15,816 bases of DNA from Collinsella aerofaciens (GTDB lineage Bacteria; Actinomycetota; Coriobacteriia; Coriobacteriales; Coriobacteriaceae), in contig NZ_JAQLDU010000023.1 of NCBI RefSeq assembly GCF_028209625.1, positions 1-15,816 of the forward strand. Reading direction: 5' to 3'. The translations under genes and the position numbers were made by a program. Of this stretch, positions 8,228 to 14,498 are shown piece after piece (within the stretch, counting starts at the first letter, position 1; every line of letters starts with the position of its first letter). The notes under the pieces were generated by a model. It was not told where the DNA came from. It did not search any database and worked only from the letters and a program-made list of their open reading frames with translations.

Positions 8228-9559
8228 CTAATTAGACCACATTAACCTTATGATGTTTCCGGCCAATCTAGAAACACGGACAATGCTCTCTTTGTCGGCA
8301 GACAGCGTGCCGTGAGCCCATTTTGATAGAATTCCCTCAAAATTGTATTTGCCATCTATCCATTCGCTATTCAATGTAATCTCATTAATATCTTCAAAGT
8401 TGGCGGTCTCCGTCATTTTCTTCTTGGCTTCTTTTAAAAAGGGCTTTAAAGCGCCATCCTTGCAATCATTATTAGGATCGCTTGCTTTAAAGTACTCTTG
8501 TGCGCATATTTCTAGTAGCAGTCGCATTGAAAACGCAACTATTGGAAGATAATGGAATCTCTTCTGTTCATTCTTTAAATAAAAATGGTAAATGTCGTCG
8601 ATGGCTCGATATAGCTCATTTGATCTGCTGCCTTTCGGTCGAAGCATTCCGCCAAACAGAACCTCTTCTTTGGTTTTTACTGGTTTTCTCCTCTTATGGG
8701 GCAAAGCCTTCGCGGTGGACATTTCTTTTCTATTGTTTGGGGCGTTGCTGCCACCCAGCTTGGTAATTGGCTTGCTTTCATTAAATGAAGAAATGTTGGC
8801 GTACCTGTCTGGATTTAGCTCAATTAGCGCATCCTTCAGTCTGCCGGCGTTTTTCCTTGCTGAGCTCAGATCCTCATTTCTAATCCGTGCGATATCTTTC
8901 AGAATTTCGACGGCTTCCTCGAGATTATGATTAGTTACGAGCTCGTTATTCTTAATTGAAAATCCAATTTTGTTTAAATTCGATTCAGTTAACAACCTTT
9001 TCTCGACATATTCTTCGTTTATTTTTTTATTCGTCGCTACAATTCCGCCTGTAGCTTCATCAAGCAACATAAGAGGGCCCTTGGGCTGTCCCCTAAAGTT
9101 ATGCAAGAATTGTTCGTATTGAAGCTTGCCCCACTTATTCGAAGATCGATGGATTCGTTCGACAATCTCTAAAGCAATTTCTTTTGTGCAAACATTACAA
9201 GGTAAGACCGTTAGATTGCGTAACTCCGGTTCCACTTCAAAGACACCGATCCTATTAAAGGCATCCTGATATAAATCTGGATCTTTAATACACTTCAATA
9301 GGGCTACGCGACGATTTCCGTCATAGACGGTAAATGTATCGTCCGCATTTGCGACAACTACAGGTATCTCGTTTAGATGGTAACGTTTGCCCATTTCAAC
9401 GATTAATGAGTCTAGATTCCAGTTATCACTATCATTAACAATCGCCCTTTTAATGATTTCAGAATCGCTCATGCTCTCATCCACAGGGTCTCTAGGATTC
9501 TCGGTCCATAAGCGTAGTTTTGATAACGGTATAGGTTTAATCGCTTGTTCAGGCATCAT
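8228..9559 (-). CDS. ParB/Srx-fold protein with unknown C-terminal domain
   Basis: The favoured start is ATG at 9559, because GGAG (9571-9568) lies eight bases upstream; a longer frame from 9661 lacks a site. This gives 443 residues. The N-terminal 100 residues fit the ParB/sulfiredoxin fold: IPLSKLRLWTENPRDP, then DSLIVEMGK, IPVVVA and the diagnostic VYDGNRRVALLK (78-89). In this family the domain binds DNA or hydrolyses CTP/ATP. A charged linker (HKRRKPVKTKEE) joins a helical C-terminal region with RLLLEICAQEY and KWAHGTL that I cannot assign; it is vaguely like HEPN-type domains. The gene is convergent with the methylase operon and has its own promoter, so it may be a regulator, an accessory of the system, or a separate one-gene element. 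Its A+T-rich composition matches the operon. Confidence 0.82.
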   Translation of the reverse strand: MMPEQAIKPIPLSKLRLWTENPRDPVDESMSDSEIIKRAIVNDSDNWNLDSLIVEMGKRYHLNEIPVVVANADDTFTVYDGNRRVALLKCIKDPDLYQDAFNRIGVFEVEPELRNLTVLPCNVCTKEIALEIVERIHRSSNKWGKLQYEQFLHNFRGQPKGPLMLLDEATGGIVATNKKINEEYVEKRLLTESNLNKIGFSIKNNELVTNHNLEEAVEILKDIARIRNEDLSSARKNAGRLKDALIELNPDRYANISSFNESKPITKLGGSNAPNNRKEMSTAKALPHKRRKPVKTKEEVLFGGMLRPKGSRSNELYRAIDDIYHFYLKNEQKRFHYLPIVAFSMRLLLEICAQEYFKASDPNNDCKDGALKPFLKEAKKKMTETANFEDINEITLNSEWIDGKYNFEGILSKWAHGTLSADKESIVRVSRLAGNIIRLMWSN

Positions 9560-9567
9560 TACAACAA

Positions 9568-9604
9568 CTCCATAAGGAAAGATCGATGAACTATCAAAAT
9601 TATA
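9568..9604 (-). promoter_or_regulatory. Promoter -10 and ribosome site of the ParB-like gene
   Basis: On the minus strand there is an exact TATAAT at 9604-9599, about 40 bases before the chosen ATG, followed by GGAG at 9571-9568. No clear -35 (TTGACA-like) element lies 16-18 bases upstream. The predicted transcript would start near 9592 and give a 5' leader of about 33 nt. Confidence 0.5.
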
Positions 9605-9987
9605 GTGAGTCACAATGCTTGCTAGCTGTGGAATCAATCTCAATACCGGCATTAAATGCATTCACCTGAAGATGACGTAACATCCATTCACAGGGTAGGG
9701 AGAGTTTAATCGTTAACATGCAGCACCTAATGATAATGGTCGTATTCTGACAACTGCCGTAAGAGCCCAATTGAGGGTCAATAAACTCGCGAAGCCCCCA
9801 GACGGCCCATTGCGGACGTTATGCAGCCCCTCCTTTCACCGACTGGCAAAACGATTTACACCTAATTTCGGGGTTCGTTTACAGGCAATTCGTTCGCCAC
9901 TCGCCGATCTCGCTACACTAATAACTGCTGCTACCAGGTAGTTTCCTGGCGCAGTTTCCATTGGCTCTTGCGAAGATCGGAGCGGTT
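9605..9987. other. Non-coding boundary between A+T-rich and G+C-rich blocks
   Basis: I see no convincing gene in these 380 bases. The segment lies between two divergently transcribed genes and marks the change from the A+T-rich defence operon to G+C-rich sequence. A short stem CCAGG/CCTGG sits near 9934-9950, just before the next gene. A GGAG at 9979-9982 serves ATG 9988. No tRNA or recognisable attachment repeat was found, so an island junction here is only a suspicion. Confidence 0.4.
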
Positions 9988-11076
9988 ATGTTTGCTGCCG
10001 CGTTCCACACCAGCCGTCACTACATCCTGTTTACTGCCATGGCCTGCCTATGCGTTTTGCTGGGCGGGCCTTCTTATGCCGCGGGCGCGGAAAGCCTGTT
10101 CATTGCGGGCGTCACGTACTACGAGCCGGGTGTATCGGGTCCCAGGTGGGCCTGGACAGATGCCGGCCATCTGGAGCTTACCGGCTACGCGGGCGAGGCC
10201 ATCGGCGCGGACGACGACCTGGTGGTGACGCTTGTGGGGCAAAACTCCGTGGTTGAGACGAGCGCGCCCGACGTGGACATCTCGCGGTGCGGCATGGAGG
10301 TGTGGGGCGATCTGACGCTCCGCGGCACCGGGTCGCTGGTGGCTACGGGCTCGCAGTGCGGAATCTACGTGTCGGGGACGCTCGCGGTGGACGGCTGCAA
10401 GGTTGACGCGCGTGCCGATGGCGCCGGCATCGCAGATGCGCGGGTGGCCGGCGTGATCGCGGATGGTCTTGCCGTTCGCGGCGATGGGCGCGTTGTCGCC
10501 GCGGGCGCGGGCTCCGGGGCGGGCGTGCGCACCTATGGTGTGTGTCTGCTGGGCGGGGCTGCTGGCGGTGACGCGGCCGGGCAGCTTACCATCGATGCGT
10601 CCTGGCTGGATGCGTCGGGCGCCGACGCCGGCGTCGCCTGCCTGGGCGGATCGTTTGCATCCGCGCGCTTTGTGGCTCCTGCGGGTGGGGCCTTTGGCGA
10701 GGGCGGCGTGGTGGATGCCGACGGGTCCGTGGCAGCGCGTGTGACAATCGTGCCCGTGGATGCCACGGCGTCGGCGGGGGAGACCGGTGGGCCCGATGTG
10801 CCGGGGGATGGTCTGTCCGCCCCTGGCGCTGACCCCGCTACTGTCGAGCCAGCTGCGGATCCGTCGACGATTCCCATGCTTAAGCCCGCGGCCGCGACTA
10901 AGTCGGCGACCACGACCACAGTGACCAACACCACGGCCGCCAAGGCCTCTAGGCCCAAGGTCACCACCAAGACCTCCTCGTCGCTTCCCAAAACCAGCGA
11001 CACAAATTGGATCGTCGTGTCCCTAACGCTATTTCTTCTTGGCACAGCGTTCCTCACCACCTCACATTGTTGCTGA
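9988..11076 (+). CDS. Exported surface protein with LPxTG-like anchor (LPKTS), beta-solenoid-like
   Basis: The start is ATG 9988, because GGAG lies five bases upstream; a TTG at 9961 has no site. This gives 362 residues. The N-terminus is a Sec signal peptide (YILFTAMACLCVLLGG, then SYAAGA as a likely cleavage region). The middle has repeated Gly/Val/Asp-rich strands (DLTLRGTGSLVATGSQCGIY, GTLAVDGCKVDARADGAG) like the parallel-beta carbohydrate-binding-type domains common in gut Actinomycetota and Clostridia. A Thr/Ala/Pro/Lys-rich wall-spanning segment precedes LPKTS at 333-337 and a hydrophobic helix (WIVVSLTLFLLGTAFL). The usual positively charged tail is missing: the protein ends TTSHCC, within an inverted repeat. 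It could be sorted by a variant sortase, or the tail may have been lost. The G+C-rich codons resemble a chromosomal core gene. The ligand is unknown. Confidence 0.8.
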   Translation: MFAAAFHTSRHYILFTAMACLCVLLGGPSYAAGAESLFIAGVTYYEPGVSGPRWAWTDAGHLELTGYAGEAIGADDDLVVTLVGQNSVVETSAPDVDISRCGMEVWGDLTLRGTGSLVATGSQCGIYVSGTLAVDGCKVDARADGAGIADARVAGVIADGLAVRGDGRVVAAGAGSGAGVRTYGVCLLGGAAGGDAAGQLTIDASWLDASGADAGVACLGGSFASARFVAPAGGAFGEGGVVDADGSVAARVTIVPVDATASAGETGGPDVPGDGLSAPGADPATVEPAADPSTIPMLKPAAATKSATTTTVTNTTAAKASRPKVTTKTSSSLPKTSDTNWIVVSLTLFLLGTAFLTTSHCC

Positions 11077-11089
11077 TGTGGTGAGGAAC
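11049..11089 (+). repeat. Inverted repeat overlapping the stop of the surface-protein gene
   Basis: GTTCCTCACCAC (11049-11060) and GTGGTGAGGAAC (11078-11089) are perfect 12-bp arms. The left arm encodes the last residues of the LPKTS protein, and the TGA (11074-11076) lies in the loop. No T-run follows, so it is either a weak terminator or the trace of a DNA rearrangement. Confidence 0.75.
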
Positions 11090-11127
11090 ATCTGGCTTAA
11101 ATGTAGGAGTTCTGCAGACGCTTTAGA

Positions 11128-11161
11128 GGCAACGCTTTCAGTGAAGGAGTGTTGCCTTTTT
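11128..11161 (+). terminator. Intrinsic terminator
   Basis: GGCAACGCT (11128-11136) pairs with AGTGTTGCC (11148-11156) through one G-U pair and is followed by TTTTT. It closes the transcript of the surface-protein gene and isolates the promoter of the RNA/Abi locus downstream. Confidence 0.8.
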
Positions 11162-11220
11162 CATGCGAGCAATGCCGGACGTGCTGGTAATGTGTGCCGG
11201 TGGATACTCAGTGCATGTGC

Positions 11221-11249
11221 TTGACAGCGCGCAAGTTTGAAAATAGTAT
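11221..11249 (+). promoter_or_regulatory. Consensus-like promoter for a small RNA upstream of the Abi gene
   Basis: TTGACA (11221-11226) is a perfect -35. The spacer is exactly 17 bases and leads to TAGTAT (11244-11249), a 4/6 match to the -10. Transcription should begin near 11256, about 80 bases before the Abi start codon and only 40 bases before a terminator stem. Confidence 0.7.
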
Positions 11250-11255
11250 CATTAC

Positions 11256-11320
11256 AGTGATTAGGGTCCAGAAACTTTCGATGCCTGGAACCGGAGGGGA
11301 GCCTGCGGGTTCCCCTTTTA
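11256..11320 (+). ncRNA. Candidate AbiF-associated antitoxin RNA (about 65 nt)
   Basis: The promoter at 11221-11249 and the terminator at 11296-11324 delimit a transcript of about 65 nt with no ORF. Its first hairpin pairs GGT-CCAG (11265-11271) with CTGG-A-ACC (11285-11292) around a 13-nt loop with one bulged A. The second hairpin is the terminator. The RNA lies immediately 5' of an Abi_2-family HEPN gene on the same strand. AbiF-type proteins are known to be paired with a small non-coding RNA encoded next to the toxin, which acts as antitoxin. Promoter, hairpins and terminator are seen directly; the pairing with the Abi protein is inference from position and family knowledge. Confidence 0.6.
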
Positions 11321-11324
11321 TTTT
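11296..11324 (+). terminator. Intrinsic terminator just before the Abi gene
   Basis: GGGGAGCC (11296-11303) and GGTTCCCC (11308-11315) pair through one G-U, with a TGCG tetraloop, followed by TTTTATTTT. Located 15 bases before the Abi start, it separates the small RNA from the mRNA, so toxin mRNA arises only by readthrough. Confidence 0.85.
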
Positions 11325-11338
11325 CGGGAAGAGCGACG

Positions 11339-12271
11339 ATGCCCAAAGAATTCCTTACCTACCAGCAGCAGATGGAGAAGCTCAGAAGCTCCGGCCTCAG
11401 AATCGAGGACGAAGAGGTTTGCCGAAGGGTGCTTGCGGACATCGGCTATTTCCCGGTCGTGAACGGCTACCAGTCGTTTTTCCGCGACCCGAGCACCCGG
11501 GTATACCGCGAAGGTGCCACTTTTGGAGACATCCTAGCGCTTTACGAGTTCGACGTCGAGCTTAGGGAGATAATGCTCGATGCGCTGCTCAAGGTCGAGG
11601 CGAAGATCAGGTCGGCGCTGGCCTACGAGTTCTGCGCTGCATATGGCGAGTCCCAGAGCAAGTATCTAGACGCCCGCTGCTACGCGACGTCGAAGGGCGC
11701 GAAGCGAGTTCTCCCAAAGCTGCTGAACATGCTTGACTATATCGCCAACAAGGATACCAGCCACGAATACCTTGCCTACTACCGCAGGGCATATAAGAAC
11801 GTGCCTCTATGGGTCGCCGTGAACGCCATGACCTTCGGACAGACTTCGAAAATGCTCACGGCGCTCAGGGACAGCGAGAAGGCCAAGATTGCTAAGAGGT
11901 TCGGGGTCGGAAACCCGAAAGAACTCTCGTCGTTTATCCGCGTACTCGCCCTCTACAGGAACGTCTGCGCACATGGAGAGCGTCTCTTCTCCCACAGGTG
12001 TCACGTCGAGATTCCTGACACGGCCTTGCACGCCAAGCTCGGCATCGAAAAGATTGGGCCGGATTACGCTTGCGGCAAGGTAGACGTTTTCTCGGCAGTG
12101 ATCACCCTTCGATACCTCCTTCGCGACGACGAGTTCAAGACATTCAAGGCCAAGCTCGTCAAGTGCGTTAACGGATACTTGTCATTGGATGAGAGCATCG
12201 GCGAGGAGCGCCTCCTTGATGCCATGGGTTTCCCAGCCGAATGGAAAAAGATAACTAGGTATAAAATTTAG
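11339..12271 (+). CDS. Abi_2 (AbiD/AbiF) family HEPN abortive-infection protein
   Basis: The protein has 310 residues, close to the usual length. ATG 11339 follows GGGAAGAG with five bases between. Family signs in order: the LTYQQQMEKLRSSGL N-terminus, DIGYFPVVNGYQSFF (34-48), FDVELREIML..LLKVEAKIRSALAYEF (71-98), PLWVAVNAMTFGQ (156-168) and the HEPN motif LYRNVCAHGERLF. R207 and H212 form the R-x4-H catalytic pair. Such proteins are RNases that block growth or phage replication when triggered and belong to the group from which Cas13 HEPN domains are thought to derive. An independent small RNA with its own promoter and terminator directly precedes the gene, which fits an RNA-controlled toxin and points to the AbiF branch. 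Codon use is G+C-rich, unlike the left-hand operon. No partner protein is adjacent. Confidence 0.88.
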   Translation: MPKEFLTYQQQMEKLRSSGLRIEDEEVCRRVLADIGYFPVVNGYQSFFRDPSTRVYREGATFGDILALYEFDVELREIMLDALLKVEAKIRSALAYEFCAAYGESQSKYLDARCYATSKGAKRVLPKLLNMLDYIANKDTSHEYLAYYRRAYKNVPLWVAVNAMTFGQTSKMLTALRDSEKAKIAKRFGVGNPKELSSFIRVLALYRNVCAHGERLFSHRCHVEIPDTALHAKLGIEKIGPDYACGKVDVFSAVITLRYLLRDDEFKTFKAKLVKCVNGYLSLDESIGEERLLDAMGFPAEWKKITRYKI

Positions 12272-12479
12272 ATTCGACCCGCCTAAAAGTAAATCACTTG
12301 TTTTAGGAAATTATTGACGACGGAATTGAGCGTCAATCCCTTGGTGCAGACGCGTTGTGGTTATCGGTTGCCATAATGGATGCAAGGCGGGGGGGGTCGG
12401 CTGGCTCGGGCGCATTTTTCTTAACGCTTTTCTTACCTGGCATAGCACTCTTGGGCACCGCATATCGTTGCTGAATGGC
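12272..12479. other. Non-coding segment with hairpin and G-tract
   Basis: No supported gene. ATTGACG/CGTCAAT (12313-12319, 12331-12337) form a 7-bp stem that may end the Abi transcript, though no T-run follows at once. A run of eight G lies at 12389-12396. Confidence 0.4.
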
Positions 12480-12750
12480 CCGATTTTCGGAAGTGCGGGT
12501 AAAAATTTAAAACCGCCGAGCACAAACTGATTTTTAGCAACAAAACAGCAGATCGCGGAAGCTCGAAACTGGGGTCTGGGCGGCAGATCTCGGTTTCCCC
12601 GCACTTTCGGAATCGCATAACAGAAGTATGCGGCAAATTCCGGAACCCCCGACCACAACCCCCTTCTAACGTAAAGAAACCGCAGGTGGAAGTGTTGCCG
12701 CTTTTCGGTGTAGTCAACAAGTCTGAGATTTGCCGCATACTTTCGGAGAT
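12480..12750. repeat. Cluster of degenerate inverted units built on CCGAAAGT(x)GCGG
   Basis: The longest pair is AAGTATGCGGCAAAT (12624-12638) and its exact reverse complement ATTTGCCGCATACTT (12728-12742). A second pair, about 100 bases apart, is TTCGGAAGTGCGGG (12485-12498) against CCCGCACTTTCGGAA (12598-12612 region). The segment is open on the minus strand (12738-12433, 101 codons from ATG), where each unit reads as FRxxG/LPHT-like peptides, but there is no ribosome site and the pattern is better explained by DNA repeats. It looks like an intergenic repeat element or a structured RNA, possibly dispersed in the genome; a related CCGGAAGTGTG lies near 15728. Confidence 0.55.
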
Positions 12751-12852
12751 TGCCAGCTGTCAGAGTTCGTCTCTTATAGGAATAATCCAATTCACGCCGC
12801 GTTACATCTAGTCTGCTCTTTATACTTGGATATCAACACTAAGGAGGCAGCC

Positions 12853-13131
12853 GTGCTTTGGAGCTATGTTCAGCTTGATGATGGCACCCAATTTGCCTAC
12901 TCAGAGACAAGAGAAGACGGAACCGTTCGCGTGGCCGTCGAGCGCCCGGTTGACTTTGGCTTTGACCATGCGGAATGCTTCTTGCCTGCGGTCAAATGGT
13001 TCAACGTCGAAGGATTTACTGCTGATGACCTCAATTTTTTGACAGAATTTGTTAGCTCAAACGCCCCGTTTATCCTCGAGCTCGCCGAACGCCAAAAAGC
13101 CGGACCGGCGGTTTCGGCGCTGGCCCCCTGA
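12853..13131 (+). CDS. 92-residue protein of unknown function beside an MNT gene
   Basis: The start is GTG 12853, because AAGGAGG (12841-12847) lies five bases upstream. A longer frame to 12730 would run through the repeat cluster. The product (LWSYVQLDDGTQFAYSETRE at the start, then DFGFDHAECFLPAVKW) is acidic and begins with beta-strand-like segments. It ends with a helix (TEFVSSNAPFILELAER) and has no signal or membrane segment. I do not recognise the family. It precedes the nucleotidyltransferase gene by 28 bases on the same strand, so the two probably form one transcript. It is not a HEPN protein (no R-x4-H), which is notable since MNT genes usually pair with HEPN partners. A regulatory or binding role for the transferase is possible but unsupported. 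Confidence 0.7.
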   Translation: MLWSYVQLDDGTQFAYSETREDGTVRVAVERPVDFGFDHAECFLPAVKWFNVEGFTADDLNFLTEFVSSNAPFILELAERQKAGPAVSALAP

Positions 13132-13159
13132 CGTTCTACTGTTGAACGGCAAATAACCC

Positions 13160-13459
13160 ATGATCTCGCCTACCGACATATCCACTGCGGTCTCCCGCGT
13201 GCTGGCTCGCTACGACGTCCGCGAGGCATATCTGTTTGGCTCGTTTGCGCGAGGCGAACAAACGCCCGATAGCGATATTGACTTGCGCCTAGTCTGCGGC
13301 AACACCATGACGTTCGGCGCGCTTCTCGAACTCTCTCATGAGCTCGAGAAGGAACTTGGGCGAAAGGTTGATATCGTCACCAACCCACCAGAGCACATGC
13401 GCGCGGCCTTCCGGAAAAGCATCGAGCAAGATGAGATGCGTGTCTATGAAGCGGAGTAA
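13160..13459 (+). CDS. MNT-type minimal nucleotidyltransferase (MntA-like)
   Basis: The 99-residue protein has the polymerase-beta-like minimal nucleotidyltransferase signature. GSFARGEQ (27-34) is followed by D39-x-D41 (SDIDLRL), and a third acidic residue is D71 in KVDIVTN. All three metal-binding carboxylates are present, so it is likely active. In MntA-HepT toxin-antitoxin pairs this enzyme adds AMP to the HEPN RNase and silences it. No HepT-like gene lies on either side; the neighbour is the 92-residue unknown. It may act on that protein or on a distant target, or be a remnant of a broken pair. The ribosome site before ATG 13160 is weak, consistent with coupling to the upstream gene. Confidence 0.88.
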   Translation: MISPTDISTAVSRVLARYDVREAYLFGSFARGEQTPDSDIDLRLVCGNTMTFGALLELSHELEKELGRKVDIVTNPPEHMRAAFRKSIEQDEMRVYEAE

Positions 13460-13605
13460 GCAGGATGAGGAGCTTGCGAATATTTGGGTTAGATAGAACA
13501 GCTCGCCACCTTGGGTTAACGAGCGCGATTGCGGGGCTTCTTGACTCGTCTTGCATCGTTTTCCATTTATTTTTTTCCATTTATTTATATGCTTGTCCCA
13601 GAATT
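13460..13605. other. A+T-rich intergenic stretch
   Basis: No supported gene. TTCCATTTATT occurs twice (13561-13571, 13576-13586) in a T-rich run that could act in termination downstream of the MNT gene. Confidence 0.35.
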
Positions 13606-13709
13606 TGGTCGTAAGGCGCGACCAGCGGAATCAAAAGAAAGCCTACCGAGAAGATCTTGGTCGAAGAGCACGACCAGCGCAATCAAAACAATGCTCGCGG
13701 AGAAGGCGC
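13606..13709. repeat. 52-bp tandem repeat, two copies, each with a GGTCG/CGACC hairpin
   Basis: Copies are 13606-13657 and 13658-13709, period 52, identical at roughly 70% of positions. Both begin TGGTCG and share the core CGACCAGCG(G/C)AATCAAAA. GGTCG and CGACC pair within each copy around a 7-nt loop. A diverged third start (TGGTTGAAGGCGCG) appears at 13722. This could be a small structured RNA, binding sites, or a slipped duplication. Confidence 0.65.
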
Positions 13710-13734
13710 CTTCAATCGTTCTGGTTGAAGGCGC
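13706..13734 (-). terminator. Hairpin downstream of the AbiE-like operon
   Basis: GCGCCTTCAA (13706-13715) and TTGAAGGCGC (13725-13734) form a perfect 10-bp stem with a 9-nt loop, 15 bases beyond the stop of the minus-strand nucleotidyltransferase. On the minus strand it is followed only by TTCT, so the T-run is weak. It may also serve the convergent plus genes. Confidence 0.6.
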
Positions 13735-13748
13735 GTCATGTATACGTG

Positions 13749-14498
13749 TTATCGCAAGTAAACGTCCTTCATCACCTCAACGACCTGTTGCGCCCCAACA
13801 CCCTTGATCCTGATTGTTTTGGGATCGACGGGGTCCGATTCGTAGGCCTCCATGAAGCGCCTCATGTCAGCAAGAACACCCTCGCTCATGGCGGGACGCT
13901 CGTTGCCCGCGAGCAAGGTGGCGAGGCGGCAGACGTCGTTACGGTGCTTCTTTACGCTCTTCTCATCGACTGCCTTTCCATCTGCACGCTTGGCAGACAG
14001 GTCGAGCCACGCCTTTGCTTTGAAGGGGATTAGTCCCTCGACCGACAAGGCAGCGACGCCGCCCGCCGATACTCTGTTCTCCACGAGCAATTTGTAGTAC
14101 TCCTCGTCCAGCAGAATCGCAGAAAGACTAGAAACCTCCTCCCCGATGTGTATCGGCAAAAGGCCGGAATCCCCGTGGCGCAGGTTGATGTCGGTGCGTG
14201 CAAATAACTCCAGCATGGCGGGGAAGGCCGGGTCCTTCGGCTTAGAGAACCGGTAGAACTGCGGCTTCCCGCTACTCTTTTGTTTGTTCTCGTACCCGCC
14301 TTCCCGAACAAAGTCCCAGAACACGCGGCCGAACTCAGGCGTCAGCGCCTCCACCAGTAGGACTAGATCGAGATCTTTCGTTGCCCTGAAATCTTGCCCG
14401 ACCTCGCCGAACAGCAGGTCGCAGGCTCCGCCACCGATTAGGACATATTCGCCCTCGCGGCCCGCGAAGCGTTCCCTGAATTTATCGATTCCCTTCAT
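13749..14498 (-). CDS. AbiEii-like nucleotidyltransferase toxin
   Basis: With start ATG 14498 (MKGIDKFRERF) it has 249 residues; a TTG four codons earlier is possible. The N-terminal nucleotidyltransferase core shows VLIGGGACDLLFG (19-31) and RATKDLDLVL with D42 and D44 as the metal ligands. A downstream motif, FKAKAWLDL..AKRADGKAVDEKSVKKHRND, matches the basic K/R-rich motif of the AbiEii/DUF1814 family. AbiEii-type toxins transfer nucleotides to RNA such as tRNA acceptor ends and halt growth. The gene overlaps its upstream partner by 17 bases, giving translational coupling, as is normal for AbiE pairs. The protein is intact with all key residues. Its G+C-rich composition matches the right-hand block. 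The exact target is unknown. Confidence 0.85.
   Translation of the reverse strand: MKGIDKFRERFAGREGEYVLIGGGACDLLFGEVGQDFRATKDLDLVLLVEALTPEFGRVFWDFVREGGYENKQKSSGKPQFYRFSKPKDPAFPAMLELFARTDINLRHGDSGLLPIHIGEEVSSLSAILLDEEYYKLLVENRVSAGGVAALSVEGLIPFKAKAWLDLSAKRADGKAVDEKSVKKHRNDVCRLATLLAGNERPAMSEGVLADMRRFMEAYESDPVDPKTIRIKGVGAQQVVEVMKDVYLR

Noticed and set aside
9605..9987. tRNA gene or attachment site at the composition boundary
   Set aside because: No cloverleaf and no direct repeat pair was found by eye; no integrase gene lies in the window.
10533..11060. Long minus-strand ORF (175 codons) opposite the LPKTS protein
   Set aside because: A shadow frame in G+C-rich DNA; the plus frame has a signal peptide, a sorting motif and a ribosome site.
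12311..12790. Minus-strand ORFs of 159 and 101 codons in the repeat cluster
   Set aside because: No ribosome sites, composition and peptide repeats follow the DNA inverted units, and they overlap each other in different frames.
13465..13614. Small hydrophobic ORF (about 48 codons) after the MNT gene
   Set aside because: The ribosome site is weak, the tail runs through T-rich repeats, and there is no recognisable family.
13606..13734. CRISPR array
   Set aside because: Only two to three diverged units in direct contiguity, no constant repeat with unique spacers, and no cas genes.
13529..14033. Plus-strand ORFs across the 52-bp repeat and opposite the AbiEii-like gene
   Set aside because: Coding character is explained by the tandem repeat and by the antisense of a well-supported gene.
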